A stretch of DNA of 64,000 nt, from assembly GCF_009818105.1 (NCBI RefSeq), contig NZ_CP046564.1, positions 558,001-622,000 on the forward strand. The letters run 5' to 3'. This DNA is from Bacillus sp. N1-1 (GTDB lineage Bacteria > Bacillota > Bacilli > Bacillales > Guptibacillaceae). This document shows, one piece after another, positions 23,908-34,401 of the stretch; the first letter of the stretch is position 1; every line of letters starts with the position of its first letter. Under the pieces are notes generated by a model. It worked only from the letters and a program-made list of their open reading frames with translations, ran no database searches and had not been told where the DNA came from. The position numbers were made by a program, and so were the translations under genes.

Positions 23908-26061
23908 ATGAAAAAACTCGGCATAGGCTTAATCGCAACTCTCGCCGTGTTCCTAATTGGATTATTAGGATACTTAGGGATATTATTAGCAGGAAACTAT
24001 GTTATTGACGAAAAAAAGCTTGTAATGAATTCTGCAACCGAACTCGTCGATGAAGATGGTGAACTTATTACAAAACTTTATTTCGAAAACCGTGAACCTA
24101 TTTCAATAGATAACATCCCTGATCATGTTCAAGAAGCATTTGTTGCGACAGAAGATAGTCGTTTCTATGATCATCATGGTCTGGATGTAAAAGCAATAGG
24201 AAGAGCACTTTATCGCGATATTTTAGCGGGGGGAAAAGTGGAAGGAGGTAGTACAATCACACAGCAGCTCGCTAAAAATGTTTTTCTAACGAATGATAAG
24301 TCATGGCTTAGGAAAACAAAAGAAGCCGTTATTGCGATTAATCTTGAACGGAGTTATAGCAAAGAAAAAATTTTAGAAATGTACTTGAATCAAATATATT
24401 TCGGACATGGCGCCTATGGTATTCAATCTGCTTCTACAATGTTTTTTAATAAACCCGCTTCAGAATTAAGTGTAGAGGAGGGGGCTATGCTTGCGGGCCT
24501 TCCGAAAGCACCATCCAACTATTCGCCTATTAATCATCCAGAGGAAAGTAAAGATCGACGTGATCTTGTTTTAACTTTGATGGAAAAGCATGATTATTTA
24601 ACACCAGAAGAAGCGGTTCGTCTTCAGGGAAAAACGCTTGCTCTTGATATTGCTGAGGTTACGAAAGAGCCGGCATATCTTACGTATATCGATATGACAC
24701 TTCAAGAAGCTAAGACACGATATAATTTATCGAACGAAGAGGTGCTGAGGGGTGGTTATCAAATCGTTGTACCATTAAATCCTGCATTGCAGAAAGCCGC
24801 ATATGAACAGTTTCAAAATAAGACTCTTTTTCCAGGGAGCGAAGCAGATAACCCGCCGCAGGGAGGGTTTTCCATGATGGATGCAGCAAGTGGAGGTGTA
24901 GTGGCTGTTCAGGGAGGTCGTGATTACGTTCAGAAAGGATTTAATCACGTTACAGCAAAAAGACAACCTGGCTCTGCACTAAAACCATTAGCGGTCTATG
25001 CTCCAGCGCTTGAGAAAAAAGAGTATAGTCCTTACACGTTACTTAAAGATGAAAAGATTGATTACGATGGTTACTCACCATCCAACTATAATAATCAATA
25101 CGAGGGTCAACTTTCACTTTATGATGCTGTAAGGGTGTCGGCGAATGCCCCTGCTGTTTGGCTTCTAAATGAAATTGGTATTCCATATTCCAAATCTTAT
25201 CTTGAGAAAAGTGGGCTTTCGGTAGAAGATCGTGACCTAAAAATTGCTCTCGGCGGGATTGATAAGGGCGTATCACCATTTGAAATGATGGCAGCTTATC
25301 GACCGTTTATTGAAGAGGGGAAGCAGATTCAGCCTTTTTTTATTAGTAAACTATACAATAATGATGGCAAGCTTGTGGGAGAAGCCAATCAGACTGAAGA
25401 AAAAGTTTATTCAAAGCAAACGGCATGGTATATGACTAGGATTCTTGAGGGCGTTGTAAAAAATGGTACTGCTACTAGTGGAAAGTCGGAGGTAGCCGTT
25501 GCTGGTAAAACAGGAACAACTTCTTATGAAGGGGTATCAGGAGGCTCTCGTGATGCTTGGTTTGTTGGATTCACTCCTGAATACGTTGGTGCTGTTTGGA
25601 TGGGGTACGATAGAACCACAGATTCACACTATTTATCTGGTGGAAGTGAATATCCTGTTCAACTGTTTAAAAAAGTTGTTAATGCCTCTTCGAATGAAAA
25701 TAGTCAGAAGGAGTTTAAGAAACCTTCAGGTGTGAAAGATATGGAGAAACCAATCTCCCTTCCTAATATTAATGATGTTAAAGCTGAGTTTGATTTTCTA
25801 TATGGATTACCAGCAGTCAAACTAAAGTGGACCGCTTCATCAGATAAGCGTGTTGTTTATCACATTTATGAAATAAAAGATGGAGAGCGAGAGCAAATCG
25901 CTGAAGTAGATGGAAGCGGAGAGTATACTAGAAATTCGATTTCTTTCTTTGGATCTGTATCATATGAAGTTGTACCATTTAATCCGTTAACAGATCAAGA
26001 AGGTGAAGTATCTAATGAGGCTTCAGTTAGTTTATTTGATAGGTTTAAAAATAGTGAATAA
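23908..26061 (+). CDS. pbpF: Class A penicillin-binding protein PbpF-like (PBP2c)
   Basis: This 717-residue bifunctional peptidoglycan synthase has an N-terminal transmembrane anchor (about residues 8–28) and a GT51 glycosyltransferase domain (ATEDSRFYDHHG, GGSTITQQLAKN). The transpeptidase domain has SxxK in QPGSALKPL (Ser near 355), SAN near 411, and KTGTT near 534. A C-terminal fibronectin-like beta domain follows. PbpF in B. subtilis (714 residues) contributes to spore and germ-cell wall synthesis and sits next to hemE. A GTG twelve bases upstream abuts the ribosome binding site, so the ATG at 23908 is preferred although its spacing from AGGGAG is slightly long. A weak hairpin with T-run follows near 26102–26122. 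Confidence 0.93.
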   Translation: MKKLGIGLIATLAVFLIGLLGYLGILLAGNYVIDEKKLVMNSATELVDEDGELITKLYFENREPISIDNIPDHVQEAFVATEDSRFYDHHGLDVKAIGRALYRDILAGGKVEGGSTITQQLAKNVFLTNDKSWLRKTKEAVIAINLERSYSKEKILEMYLNQIYFGHGAYGIQSASTMFFNKPASELSVEEGAMLAGLPKAPSNYSPINHPEESKDRRDLVLTLMEKHDYLTPEEAVRLQGKTLALDIAEVTKEPAYLTYIDMTLQEAKTRYNLSNEEVLRGGYQIVVPLNPALQKAAYEQFQNKTLFPGSEADNPPQGGFSMMDAASGGVVAVQGGRDYVQKGFNHVTAKRQPGSALKPLAVYAPALEKKEYSPYTLLKDEKIDYDGYSPSNYNNQYEGQLSLYDAVRVSANAPAVWLLNEIGIPYSKSYLEKSGLSVEDRDLKIALGGIDKGVSPFEMMAAYRPFIEEGKQIQPFFISKLYNNDGKLVGEANQTEEKVYSKQTAWYMTRILEGVVKNGTATSGKSEVAVAGKTGTTSYEGVSGGSRDAWFVGFTPEYVGAVWMGYDRTTDSHYLSGGSEYPVQLFKKVVNASSNENSQKEFKKPSGVKDMEKPISLPNINDVKAEFDFLYGLPAVKLKWTASSDKRVVYHIYEIKDGEREQIAEVDGSGEYTRNSISFFGSVSYEVVPFNPLTDQEGEVSNEASVSLFDRFKNSE

Positions 26062-26120
26062 GAGAAACAGAAAACGAGCGCAATAAAGAAAAACATAAAT
26101 GAGTGAGGAAATTCACTTTT

Positions 26121-26149
26121 TTGATAAAGGAATTGTGTTAAAGTATACG
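26121..26149 (+). promoter_or_regulatory. Likely sigma-A promoter of hemEHY
   Basis: TTGATA (26121–26126), a 17-base spacer and TATACG (26144–26149), 130 bases before the hemE start. Confidence 0.5.
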
Positions 26150-26278
26150 ATGTAAACGGCTTCAAAGTTGGACGATTTTATGACTTTTTTCTTCAATATC
26201 TGTACACTGAAGCTAACGATCGCTATAGTATGTAAGGATGTATAAATGAACGTTGTGGAATTAGAAAGGTGGACAAGC

Positions 26279-27319
26279 ATGAATAAAGCAACATTTAATG
26301 ATCAATTTCTTCGGGCATGCCGGGGGGAGGAAACGGACCATACACCTGTATGGTATATGAGACAAGCCGGGCGATACCAAGCAGAGTATAGAAAGATCAG
26401 AGAGAAATATTCGTTTCATGAGATGAATTTGAATCCAGAAGTAGCAGCGGAAGTAACGCGATTTGCTGTTGAACAGCTTGGGGTTGACTCAGCCATTCTA
26501 TTTGCGGATATTATGACGCCTCTTCCTTCTATTGGAATAGATGTTGAAATTAAATCAGGAATTGGTCCTGTTATTGATAATCCGATTAAAACAAGATCTG
26601 ATATTGATCGACTTGGCGAACTTGATCCATTGAAAGATATTCCGTATGTGATGGAGACCATTAAAATGCTTCGAGAGCAGTTATCTGTTCCATTAATTGG
26701 ATTTAGTGGGGCGCCGTTTACTGTAGCGAGCTATATGATTGAAGGTGGGCCTTCTAAGAATTATCATAAAACGAAGGCATTTATGTATTCAGATCCTGAG
26801 GGATGGTATCAACTAATGAATAAGCTTGGAGATATGACAATTGCTTATCTTACAGCTCAAGTACAAGCAGGAGCTCAGGCTGTTCAGCTTTTTGATTCAT
26901 GGGTAGGTGCGCTAAACGAAGCAGATTATCGAACTTATATTGCGCCAGTGATGAATAGAATTTTCTCACGTCTTAAAGAATTGAATGTGCCGCTTTTAAT
27001 GTTTGGGGTTGGAGCTAGTCACCTTATTCAGGAGTGGAATAAGCTTCCTGTCGATGTGATTGGAATTGATTGGAGAATATCAATTAAGAAGGCGAGAGAA
27101 GTGGAAGGTATTACAAAGCCTCTAATGGGAAATCTAGAGCCGGCTCTTCTTCTTGCTCCATGGGAAGTTATTGAGGAAAGAACGAAAGAAATCCTTGATC
27201 AAGGTATGGAAACACCTGGATTTATTTTTAATCTTGGACACGGTGTGTTTCCACAAGTTAAAGTCGAAACCTTGCAACGTCTTACTCACTTTGTACACGA
27301 GTACACACGTAAGAAATAG
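26279..27319 (+). CDS. hemE: Uroporphyrinogen decarboxylase HemE
   Basis: This 346-residue protein carries the family signatures WYMRQAGRY near the N-terminus and [17 protein letters not shown] in the middle. It decarboxylates uroporphyrinogen III to coproporphyrinogen III. Two in-frame ATGs both have a ribosome binding site: 26246 (AAGGA, seven bases) and 26279 (AAAGGTGG, seven bases). The conserved family start agrees with 26279, which is used here. The hemE–hemH–hemY order equals that of B. subtilis, and the gene is followed by hemH after 24 bases. Confidence 0.95.
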   Translation: MNKATFNDQFLRACRGEETDHTPVWYMRQAGRYQAEYRKIREKYSFHEMNLNPEVAAEVTRFAVEQLGVDSAILFADIMTPLPSIGIDVEIKSGIGPVIDNPIKTRSDIDRLGELDPLKDIPYVMETIKMLREQLSVPLIGFSGAPFTVASYMIEGGPSKNYHKTKAFMYSDPEGWYQLMNKLGDMTIAYLTAQVQAGAQAVQLFDSWVGALNEADYRTYIAPVMNRIFSRLKELNVPLLMFGVGASHLIQEWNKLPVDVIGIDWRISIKKAREVEGITKPLMGNLEPALLLAPWEVIEERTKEILDQGMETPGFIFNLGHGVFPQVKVETLQRLTHFVHEYTRKK

Positions 27320-27343
27320 TTAAAGAAACGGGGGAGGTATGGG

Positions 27344-28297
27344 ATGAAGCGAACCATCGGCCTACTAGTTATGGCCTACGGTACACCGCGAAGTGAAACA
27401 GAAATTGAACCATACTATACACATATACGTCGGGGGAAAAGACCTACAGAGGAAATGCTGCAGGATTTAATCGAACGCTATGAGGCCATAGGCGGTATAT
27501 CTCCCCTATCAGATATTTCTAAAGAACAGGCTGAGAAATTAGAAGATCACATGAATAAACAGTTTGGCGATCAGGTCACTTTTAAAAGCTATCTTGGTTT
27601 AAAACATATTGAACCTTTTGTAGAAGATGCGGTTCGCAATATGCAAAAAGATGGAATAGAGGAAGCGGTTAGTATTGTACTAGCTCCCCACTATTCGACT
27701 GTTAGTGTGAAAACGTATAATGAACGAGCTAGAACAGAAGCAAACAAGCTAGGTTACCCCGATATAGTAGCGATTGATCAATGGTACAACGAACCGAAGT
27801 TCATTCAATACTGGGTCAACCAGCTTCAATCCTATTTAAGTCAAATAAGTGAGCAAGAGAAACAGAAAACGATTGTTATTTTTTCTGCTCATAGCTTACC
27901 AGAGAGAATACTAAAAGAAGGCGATCCTTACCCAGCTCAGCTTGAGGAAACAGCAAAACATATTGCAAAGAGAGCTGGTATTGATCACTATGCGGTAGGC
28001 TGGCAAAGCGAAGGAAATACGCCGGACCCCTGGATTGGACCGGATATTCAGGATTTAACACGGGATTTATTTGAACAGGAAGGCTTCACAGGTTTTATCT
28101 ATTGTCCTGTTGGTTTTGTCGCAGACCATCTTGAAGTATTATATGATAACGACTATGAGTGTCGACAGATGACTGATGAACTTGGGGCGGCTTACCATCG
28201 TCCAGAAATGCCAAACGCGACAAATGAGTTTATTGAGATCTTAGCAACAGTTGTTACGAACGAATTAATTAAAAAGAAGATGATAAGTCATGAATAA
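27344..28297 (+). CDS. hemH: Coproporphyrin III ferrochelatase HemH (CpfC)
   Basis: This 317-residue ferrochelatase has the metal-binding His in [10 protein letters not shown] and the second conserved site in [13 protein letters not shown]. In Firmicutes it inserts iron into coproporphyrin III to give coproheme. GGGAGG lies before the ATG. It overlaps the next gene hemY by eight bases, showing tight coupling. The closeness of a heme-degrading enzyme (hmoB) is conserved from B. subtilis. Confidence 0.95.
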   Translation: MKRTIGLLVMAYGTPRSETEIEPYYTHIRRGKRPTEEMLQDLIERYEAIGGISPLSDISKEQAEKLEDHMNKQFGDQVTFKSYLGLKHIEPFVEDAVRNMQKDGIEEAVSIVLAPHYSTVSVKTYNERARTEANKLGYPDIVAIDQWYNEPKFIQYWVNQLQSYLSQISEQEKQKTIVIFSAHSLPERILKEGDPYPAQLEETAKHIAKRAGIDHYAVGWQSEGNTPDPWIGPDIQDLTRDLFEQEGFTGFIYCPVGFVADHLEVLYDNDYECRQMTDELGAAYHRPEMPNATNEFIEILATVVTNELIKKKMISHE

Positions 28298-29696
28298 ACA
28301 AACGAAAAAAATTGTCATTATCGGAGGCGGAATCACGGGTTTAACAGCCGCCTACTATCTTCAAAAAGAAATGAGAAATGCTCAACTCCCTTATGAGATA
28401 ACGTTACTTGAAGGCACGGATCGTCTCGGTGGAAAGATTCAGACAGATACAACAAATGGCTTTGTTATTGAACGCGGTCCTGACTCTTTTCTTGCGAGAA
28501 AAGAGAGTGCGGCACGTTTGGTAAAAGAAGTTGGCATGGGCGATCAGCTTGTCCCCAATTCGACTGGGCAAGCTTTTGTATTAAATAACGATCAGCTCTA
28601 TCCAATACCGGGTGGAGCTGTGATGGGAATCCCAACTGAACTTTCACCATTTATATCGACTAAATTATTTAGCTTAAAAGGCAAATCGAGAGCAGCAGGA
28701 GATTTAATTCTTCCAAGAGCGGATAATGGAGATGCAGATCAATCGCTAGGATTATTCTTCAGAAGACGACTTGGAAATGAAGTTGTAGAGAATTTAATTG
28801 AACCGTTATTGTCAGGCATCTATGCAGGCGATATCGATAAATTAAGCTTGATGTCTACCTTCCCGCAATTCTCAGAAGTGGAAAAGAAGTACCGTAGCTT
28901 GATATTAGGTATGAAAAAGACAACGCCACCTTCTAGAAGAAGTACTGGTAAGAAAAAGCCGGCATTTTTAACGGTTAAATCAGGGTTACAGTCCTTTGTA
29001 AGAACCCTCGAAGAACAGTTAACAGATGTTCACATTCGAAAAAGTGTTAAGGTGGATCAAATACAGAGAAACCAGGACTCATATTCGCTTCTGACAACGA
29101 GCGGAGAAGAATTAATGGCTGATTCAATCATCATTACAACGCCGCATCAGCAAGTTTTTCACATGTTGAGAGAGCACGAAGAAGTCGCTCCATTGCAAGA
29201 AATGCCTTCTACAACAGTGGCTACAGTTGCAATGGCCTTTCCAGAAGAAGCGATCAAAAAGGCGATGGACGGTACAGGGTTCGTCGTATCTCGAAATGCT
29301 GATTACACCATTACAGCTTGTACTTGGACTCATCGGAAGTGGGAACACGCTGCACCAAAAGGAAAAGTTCTTCTTCGTTGTTATGTGGGAAGAGCTGGGA
29401 AAGAAGAAATCGTCGACAAGAGTGATGAAGAAATTGTACAGACGGTTTTAAACGACCTAAATCAAATTATGGAGATTGAAGGGCATCCTGAGTTTTATCG
29501 TATCACAAGGTGGAGACAGTCGATGCCGCAATATGAAGTCGGTCACCGTGAAAGAATCGATCAGGTAATAAAAGGCATCCAACAGAAAATGCCGGGTGTA
29601 TTTCTGGCAGGTGCATCTTATAATGGAGTTGGCCTTCCTGACTGTATTGACCAAGGCGAGGAAGCTGTTACTTCTGTACAAAACTATTTGAAATAA
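28290..29696 (+). CDS. hemY: Coproporphyrinogen III oxidase HemY (CgoX)
   Basis: This 468-residue FAD enzyme starts with the dinucleotide-binding motif [16 protein letters not shown]. The early PDSFLARK region and a C-terminal FAD contact [13 protein letters not shown] are typical of the HemY/CgoX group. It oxidises coproporphyrinogen III to coproporphyrin III in the Gram-positive heme route. It is the third gene of the heme operon. The gap after it has only a short imperfect hairpin (29699–29726) without a clear T-run. Confidence 0.94.
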   Translation: MNKQTKKIVIIGGGITGLTAAYYLQKEMRNAQLPYEITLLEGTDRLGGKIQTDTTNGFVIERGPDSFLARKESAARLVKEVGMGDQLVPNSTGQAFVLNNDQLYPIPGGAVMGIPTELSPFISTKLFSLKGKSRAAGDLILPRADNGDADQSLGLFFRRRLGNEVVENLIEPLLSGIYAGDIDKLSLMSTFPQFSEVEKKYRSLILGMKKTTPPSRRSTGKKKPAFLTVKSGLQSFVRTLEEQLTDVHIRKSVKVDQIQRNQDSYSLLTTSGEELMADSIIITTPHQQVFHMLREHEEVAPLQEMPSTTVATVAMAFPEEAIKKAMDGTGFVVSRNADYTITACTWTHRKWEHAAPKGKVLLRCYVGRAGKEEIVDKSDEEIVQTVLNDLNQIMEIEGHPEFYRITRWRQSMPQYEVGHRERIDQVIKGIQQKMPGVFLAGASYNGVGLPDCIDQGEEAVTSVQNYLK

Positions 29697-29852
29697 GATT
29701 AAGGGCACATCCATTAGATGTGTCCTTAAATGTGTCGTATTCTAAATTCTTCGCCGTCTCAACCTGGAATGATTATCTAATTTTGTTAGTGTAGAAAGAG
29801 GTCTAGTGGTAGAATGTAAATGGCAACAATTAGTATCAAAGGAGAAATAATC

Positions 29853-31103
29853 ATGTTAGAGATGGCAAGACCTTTACTTGTTAATATTGCAATGCTCTTC
29901 TCAGTGTTATTTATCTGGAATATGGTCATGCCATTTACGAGAGCAAGCTCAATTAATTTAAAAGAAAAATTAATATACGGAGCAATCAGTTCAGTGATGG
30001 CGTTGCTTTGTATGCTTTTCCCACTGGAGAAATTCGGAGATACTGTATTTGATTTACGAGTTGTTCCTCTCATTCTCGTCACTCTCTATGGAGGTAAGCT
30101 TCCGGGGATAATTTGTACGCTTACGATTTCTACTGGCCGATTATGGATGGGCGGCGAGAATGCATGGGTGGGTGTATTAATCGCGGTTATTGGGTTTATC
30201 ATTGCTAGTGGTTTTGGCCCTTATTTCCGTAAGTCTATTCGAAAGTGGAAGGGGATTCTATTTACAGGTGGAGTTTTTATCCTTTCTTATATCGTGATTC
30301 TGATTCTATTCTTAGACCCGTTACAGCCTTATTTCTATCCCATTTATTTTGCTGCATTTATGATTGCTTATTTTATTATCTTTTACTTAACAGAGCGGTT
30401 AGTTATGATTAACCTTCAGCTTCAAGAAACAGTTTATTTAGAAAAGTTGTCTGTGGCAGGGAAAATGGCAGCGGCGATTGCGCATGAAATTCGAAATCCT
30501 TTAACAACGATTAAAGGACTTCTGCAGTTTATTTCAAGTGACACTGAGGATGTTAAAGTGAAAAATTATGCTCCACTCATGCTTGAAGAAGTTGAACGAA
30601 CCAATAAAATTATTACGGACTACTTGATGCTAATTAAACCAACTAAAGATAATTATGAACAGGTTGATTTGAACAAGGTTGTGAAAGATACAACGGCTCT
30701 AACTGAAGTACTTGCCTCTTATTATAATGTGAAAATTCATTACGAAGAAAAAGATGAATTTTTAATATGGGGGAATTCTCAAGAATTAAAACAATGCTTA
30801 ATCAATTTAATTAAAAATGCGATTGAATCCATAGAAGGCGAAGGCCTTATTCTTGTTGTTTTGCAATATGGGACAAAAAAAGGTACGGTAGATATCGTGA
30901 TTCGTGACAATGGGGCAGGGATGAGTGAACAAGAACTTGAGAAGATCGGTTTGCCATTTTATACAACAAAATCGAAAGGAACTGGACTCGGTACGATGAT
31001 TACAAATCGATTAATTCGTAATGTTGGGGGTAAAGTTCACTATACAAGTGCCCAGGACGTGGGAACAACCGTAACCGTCACATTGCCAATTATAAAACAA
31101 TAG
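29853..31103 (+). CDS. KinB-like membrane sensor histidine kinase (5TM-LYT type)
   Basis: This 416-residue protein has five to six N-terminal transmembrane helices (5TM-5TMR_LYT type, with PLILVTLYGGKLPG) followed by a HisKA domain (His in AIAHEIRNPLTTIKG). The HATPase has LINLIKNAIESI, DNGAGM and GTGLGTMIT. Length and topology resemble B. subtilis KinB, a sporulation phosphorelay kinase, and no cognate response regulator is adjacent, which fits an orphan sporulation kinase. The frame opens 33 bases earlier, but AAAGGAG lies eight bases before 29853. B. subtilis does not have kinB here; it is inserted between hemY and yhgD. It is followed by yhgD after 10 bases. Confidence 0.85.
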   Translation: MLEMARPLLVNIAMLFSVLFIWNMVMPFTRASSINLKEKLIYGAISSVMALLCMLFPLEKFGDTVFDLRVVPLILVTLYGGKLPGIICTLTISTGRLWMGGENAWVGVLIAVIGFIIASGFGPYFRKSIRKWKGILFTGGVFILSYIVILILFLDPLQPYFYPIYFAAFMIAYFIIFYLTERLVMINLQLQETVYLEKLSVAGKMAAAIAHEIRNPLTTIKGLLQFISSDTEDVKVKNYAPLMLEEVERTNKIITDYLMLIKPTKDNYEQVDLNKVVKDTTALTEVLASYYNVKIHYEEKDEFLIWGNSQELKQCLINLIKNAIESIEGEGLILVVLQYGTKKGTVDIVIRDNGAGMSEQELEKIGLPFYTTKSKGTGLGTMITNRLIRNVGGKVHYTSAQDVGTTVTVTLPIIKQ

Positions 31104-31113
31104 GAGGAGTAAG

Positions 31114-31695
31114 ATGACGTTCGATCGAAGGAAAAGCATAATGGAGGCAGCCGAAAAATCATTCTCAATGTTCGGTTACAAAGCGACAACGATGGATCAA
31201 GTTGCTAAAATTGCGAATGTAGGGAAGGGAACAATCTATAATTTCTTTAAAAATAAAGAGGAGCTGTTTAATGAAATTGTACGGGGAATGGTCATTGAAC
31301 TGAAAGAACTTGCTCAAGATTCAATTCATAGAGAGGATACGTTTTTTGAAAATCTTCATCGTGCGCTTTATAGTGTATTGGAACACCGGCGGGAGCATAA
31401 GTTGGCGATAAAGCTCTCTCAAGAAGTACGCGAGATTGGAACCCCTGCAGCTATGGATGCTTTGAACCTTGTAGAAAAGGCGATCCTTCATTTTCTTGAA
31501 CAAGAGATTGAACGTGGCATTTCAGATGGCGAAGTGAAAAAATGTGACCCATCTCTTGCAGCCTTTCTTATGTTTAAAATGTACATCGCGCTTATTTTTG
31601 ATTGGGAAAAAACGCATCATTCCTTTAGTAAAGAAGAAATTGCAAATCACCTTGAATTTTATATGATGAGTGGAATTAAGACGGATGAGCAGTAG
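31114..31695 (+). CDS. yhgD: TetR-family regulator YhgD
   Basis: This 193-residue protein has an N-terminal TetR helix-turn-helix (about residues 8–54: AEKSFSMFGYKATTMDQVAK…VGKGTIYNFFKNKEEL) and a ligand-binding C-terminal domain. It lies upstream of yhgE exactly as in B. subtilis, where the two form a pair. Its target is probably yhgE and itself; the inducer is unknown. AGGAGG lies before the ATG. Only 10 bases separate it from the KinB-like gene, so they may share a transcript. Confidence 0.88.
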   Translation: MTFDRRKSIMEAAEKSFSMFGYKATTMDQVAKIANVGKGTIYNFFKNKEELFNEIVRGMVIELKELAQDSIHREDTFFENLHRALYSVLEHRREHKLAIKLSQEVREIGTPAAMDALNLVEKAILHFLEQEIERGISDGEVKKCDPSLAAFLMFKMYIALIFDWEKTHHSFSKEEIANHLEFYMMSGIKTDEQ

Positions 31696-31885
31696 TGAAA
31701 CTAAAGTAAGCTACTGCTATTGCTATTCTAAATAAAGGGTGATATATTATCTCTTGTAGCAAAAAAATGACTGAATTGAAAAATTGGTCACATCAATTGT
31801 ACTCAATAATAAGTACAGAACAGTCTTTTTTTTTGGGATGAAATGACCATATGAGATAAATAGTCAATTAGACAGGGGGATAAAC

Positions 31886-34213
31886 ATGAAGAAGTCATCA
31901 AAACAATTTCGCTCTGAATGGGCGTCATTGCTTAAGAATAAAAAAATCTTAATTCCAGTAATTGCTGTGTTGTTTATACCGGTATTATATAGTGGCATGT
32001 TTTTATGGGCGTTCTGGGATCCATACGAAAATTTAGATCAGATTCCAGTCGCTGTTGTTAATAGCGACAGTGGGGCGGATTTTGAAGGAGAGCATCTTGA
32101 AATAGGGAATGAGCTTGTCGATAAGTTGAAAGATGAGCCTGAATTCAAGTGGGATTTTGTTGATGAAGAAGAAGCGAATAAAGGTCTTGAAGATCAAACC
32201 TACTATATGAAAATCCATATCCCAGAAGATTTTTCTGAGAAATCGACGACCGTGCTTGATGAACATCCTGATAAATTAAACTTAGAATATGTGCCAAATG
32301 AGAGTTTTAACTTTTTGGCTGGGCAAATAGGCGGAACGGCCGTTAGTGAAATCAAATCGCAAATTGCTGAGAACATCACCGAGAATTATAGTGAGCTTGT
32401 CTTTGATAAGTTTAGCGAAATAGCTGATGGCTTATCGGAAGCATCAGATGGCGCTGGTGAACTAGCTGATGGATCATCTGAGCTAAAAGTTGGTACAAAG
32501 CAGTTGAAAGATAACTTAGCATCTCTCAATGAAGGGTCAATTGAGTTAACGAATGGTATTAGTAGTGCAGAAAACGGATCCATTGATCTGGCAAACGGCA
32601 TTAGCAAGGTAAATCAAGGTACAACCGATTTATTAAATGGTTTAAAAGAAAAACAACCAGAAGTTAGTGAGCTAGCTGATGGAGCTTCAAGAGTAAGTAA
32701 TGGGCTTGGAGAACTTAGTAATAAAATGGGTGAATTTAAAGTTGGACAAGAAGAACTTCTTTCTGGTGTTAAAGAAAGTCGCGCTGGAACGAAGCAGTTA
32801 ATGGCTGGCTTAAATCAATCTGTTTCAGAATTAGAAAATAGTTCATTACCAGAAGTTGATACAGAAGGTTTAAAACAGTCACTGACGAGTGGGGTGACGA
32901 ATGCAACGGCAGTTTCTCAAGAACTGCAAGGTGTGATGGAGTCGATTCAAGCGAGTGATCAATATACGGATGAGCAAAAGCAGGCGTTAATTGGTCAACT
33001 TCAGCCGATTGCTGAAAAATCTGGTTCAGCTGCGAAGTCAGTTGGTGAAGTAGCGTCGACATTTGCTAACGTTTCAGATAAACTTTCAGGTGTATCTTCT
33101 AAAATGAATGCTTTACTAGAAGGACAGAGACAACTTGCTCAAGGTGCGAGTGGTCTTTATCAAGGACAAGGAAAACTTGAAGATGGACTCAGTGATCTTG
33201 GGGATGGTATTAATCAAGCAGAGGCTGGAATTGCTCAGCTTCAAGATGGCGCAACGCGGGTTGCAGATGGTAACAATACTGTAGCAACTGGTTGGAACAC
33301 CATGATTGATAATGTCGGCACACTTAACTCTGGAATGAATGAACTATCTAGTGGTTCACAAGAGCTTGCGAGTGGGTTATCAGAATTAGAAGGTGGTTCG
33401 TCTGAGTTATCATCCGGTGCAGGTCAATTGGCTGATGGATCTAAAGAACTTGACAGTGGAGCGCAGAGATTAACAGATGGTACAACAGAGCTTCGTGATA
33501 AACTAGGCGAAGCGGCAGAGGAAACTTCTAATACTAATGCCGATGATGAGACTTATAATATGTTTGCTGATCCAGTTAATGTAGATACAGAAGCTGTTTC
33601 AGGCGTACCAAACTACGGAACCGGATTTGCACCTTACTTTCTTTCCCTTGGTCTGTTTGTAGGAGCACTTCTAATGTCCATTGTGTTCCCGCTTCGTGAT
33701 CCAGCAGGAACGCCACGAACTGCAATCGGATGGTTTATGAGTAAATACGGTATTTTATTAGTGGTTGGAGTGATTCAAGCGCTTGTCTCTGATGCTGTTC
33801 TCTTATATGCATTGCAGATTGAAGTACAGAGTGTACCATTATTCTTACTATTCTCTATCGTATCAAGTCTAGCTTATATGACGTTGATTCAGTTCTTTGT
33901 TACGACATTAGGAGATCCAGGACGATTTGTGGCAATCATTATCTTGATCTTACAATTAACTACGAGTGCCGGAACGTTCCCACTTGAGTTAATTCCTGAA
34001 GGATTACAAGTGTTTAATACGTGGTTGCCAATGACGTATACTGTTTCAGGGTTAAAAGCAGTTATTTCTAGCGGTGATTTTGCTTATATGTGGCAAAATG
34101 TCTATGTGCTATTAGGGTTTATTGCGATCTTTGCTATTGGTACAATACTTTTCTTCTTTGTAGAATTGAAGAAACGCAAGAAACAAGGATTGGAACCAGC
34201 TTTGAACGAATAA
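31886..34213 (+). CDS. yhgE: YhgE/Pip family large membrane protein
   Basis: This 775-residue protein, the same length as B. subtilis YhgE, has one N-terminal transmembrane helix (about 20–42) and a large extracellular region that includes repeated heptad-like units of the type L.DG..EL..G (about residues 190–540). Five C-terminal transmembrane helices follow (about 580–765). Relatives are the lactococcal phage receptor Pip and ESX/type VII secretion-related YueB. The function in Bacillus is unclear; export or phage adsorption are possible. The 190-base gap before it contains A/T-rich sequence with a GACCATATG…TAGTC arrangement (31843–31865) that might be the YhgD operator. A terminator follows. 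Confidence 0.92.
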   Translation: MKKSSKQFRSEWASLLKNKKILIPVIAVLFIPVLYSGMFLWAFWDPYENLDQIPVAVVNSDSGADFEGEHLEIGNELVDKLKDEPEFKWDFVDEEEANKGLEDQTYYMKIHIPEDFSEKSTTVLDEHPDKLNLEYVPNESFNFLAGQIGGTAVSEIKSQIAENITENYSELVFDKFSEIADGLSEASDGAGELADGSSELKVGTKQLKDNLASLNEGSIELTNGISSAENGSIDLANGISKVNQGTTDLLNGLKEKQPEVSELADGASRVSNGLGELSNKMGEFKVGQEELLSGVKESRAGTKQLMAGLNQSVSELENSSLPEVDTEGLKQSLTSGVTNATAVSQELQGVMESIQASDQYTDEQKQALIGQLQPIAEKSGSAAKSVGEVASTFANVSDKLSGVSSKMNALLEGQRQLAQGASGLYQGQGKLEDGLSDLGDGINQAEAGIAQLQDGATRVADGNNTVATGWNTMIDNVGTLNSGMNELSSGSQELASGLSELEGGSSELSSGAGQLADGSKELDSGAQRLTDGTTELRDKLGEAAEETSNTNADDETYNMFADPVNVDTEAVSGVPNYGTGFAPYFLSLGLFVGALLMSIVFPLRDPAGTPRTAIGWFMSKYGILLVVGVIQALVSDAVLLYALQIEVQSVPLFLLFSIVSSLAYMTLIQFFVTTLGDPGRFVAIIILILQLTTSAGTFPLELIPEGLQVFNTWLPMTYTVSGLKAVISSGDFAYMWQNVYVLLGFIAIFAIGTILFFFVELKKRKKQGLEPALNE

Positions 34214-34220
34214 TGAATCT

Positions 34221-34262
34221 AAGAGGCTAACTTGATCAATTGATTGAGTTAGCCTCTTTTCT
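34221..34262 (+). terminator. Terminator of yhgE
   Basis: A long hairpin with the outer stem AGAGGCTAAC/GTTAGCCTCT is extended inward by A/T and G·U pairs and is followed by a T-rich tail. Confidence 0.9.
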
Positions 34263-34327
34263 TTTGATAATTGATTGGAATAACGATACAGTATTAGTAA
34301 GAAAGTTGTGTTATTGTGCGATAACTA

Positions 34328-34354
34328 GTTTACGTTTAGGAAAGGAACGGGTAA
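34328..34354 (+). promoter_or_regulatory. Promoters of the OpuB/C-type operon (sigma-B-like, plus sigma-A-like upstream)
   Basis: GTTTAC (34328–34333), a 15-base spacer and GGGTAA (34349–34354) resemble a sigma-B promoter. Further upstream TTGATA (34264–34269), 17 bases and TACAGT (34287–34292) resemble a sigma-A promoter. Dual stress and housekeeping control is known for osmoprotectant genes of B. subtilis such as opuE. Confidence 0.5.
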
Positions 34355-34401
34355 ACATTATAAAGTTATGGATTTATTAGGGAGGCAGGAGAAGCGATAG
34401 A

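Noticed and set aside
32769..33062. 97-codon minus-strand frame inside yhgE
   Set aside because: It is a shadow of the repetitive heptad region of yhgE, without ribosome binding site.
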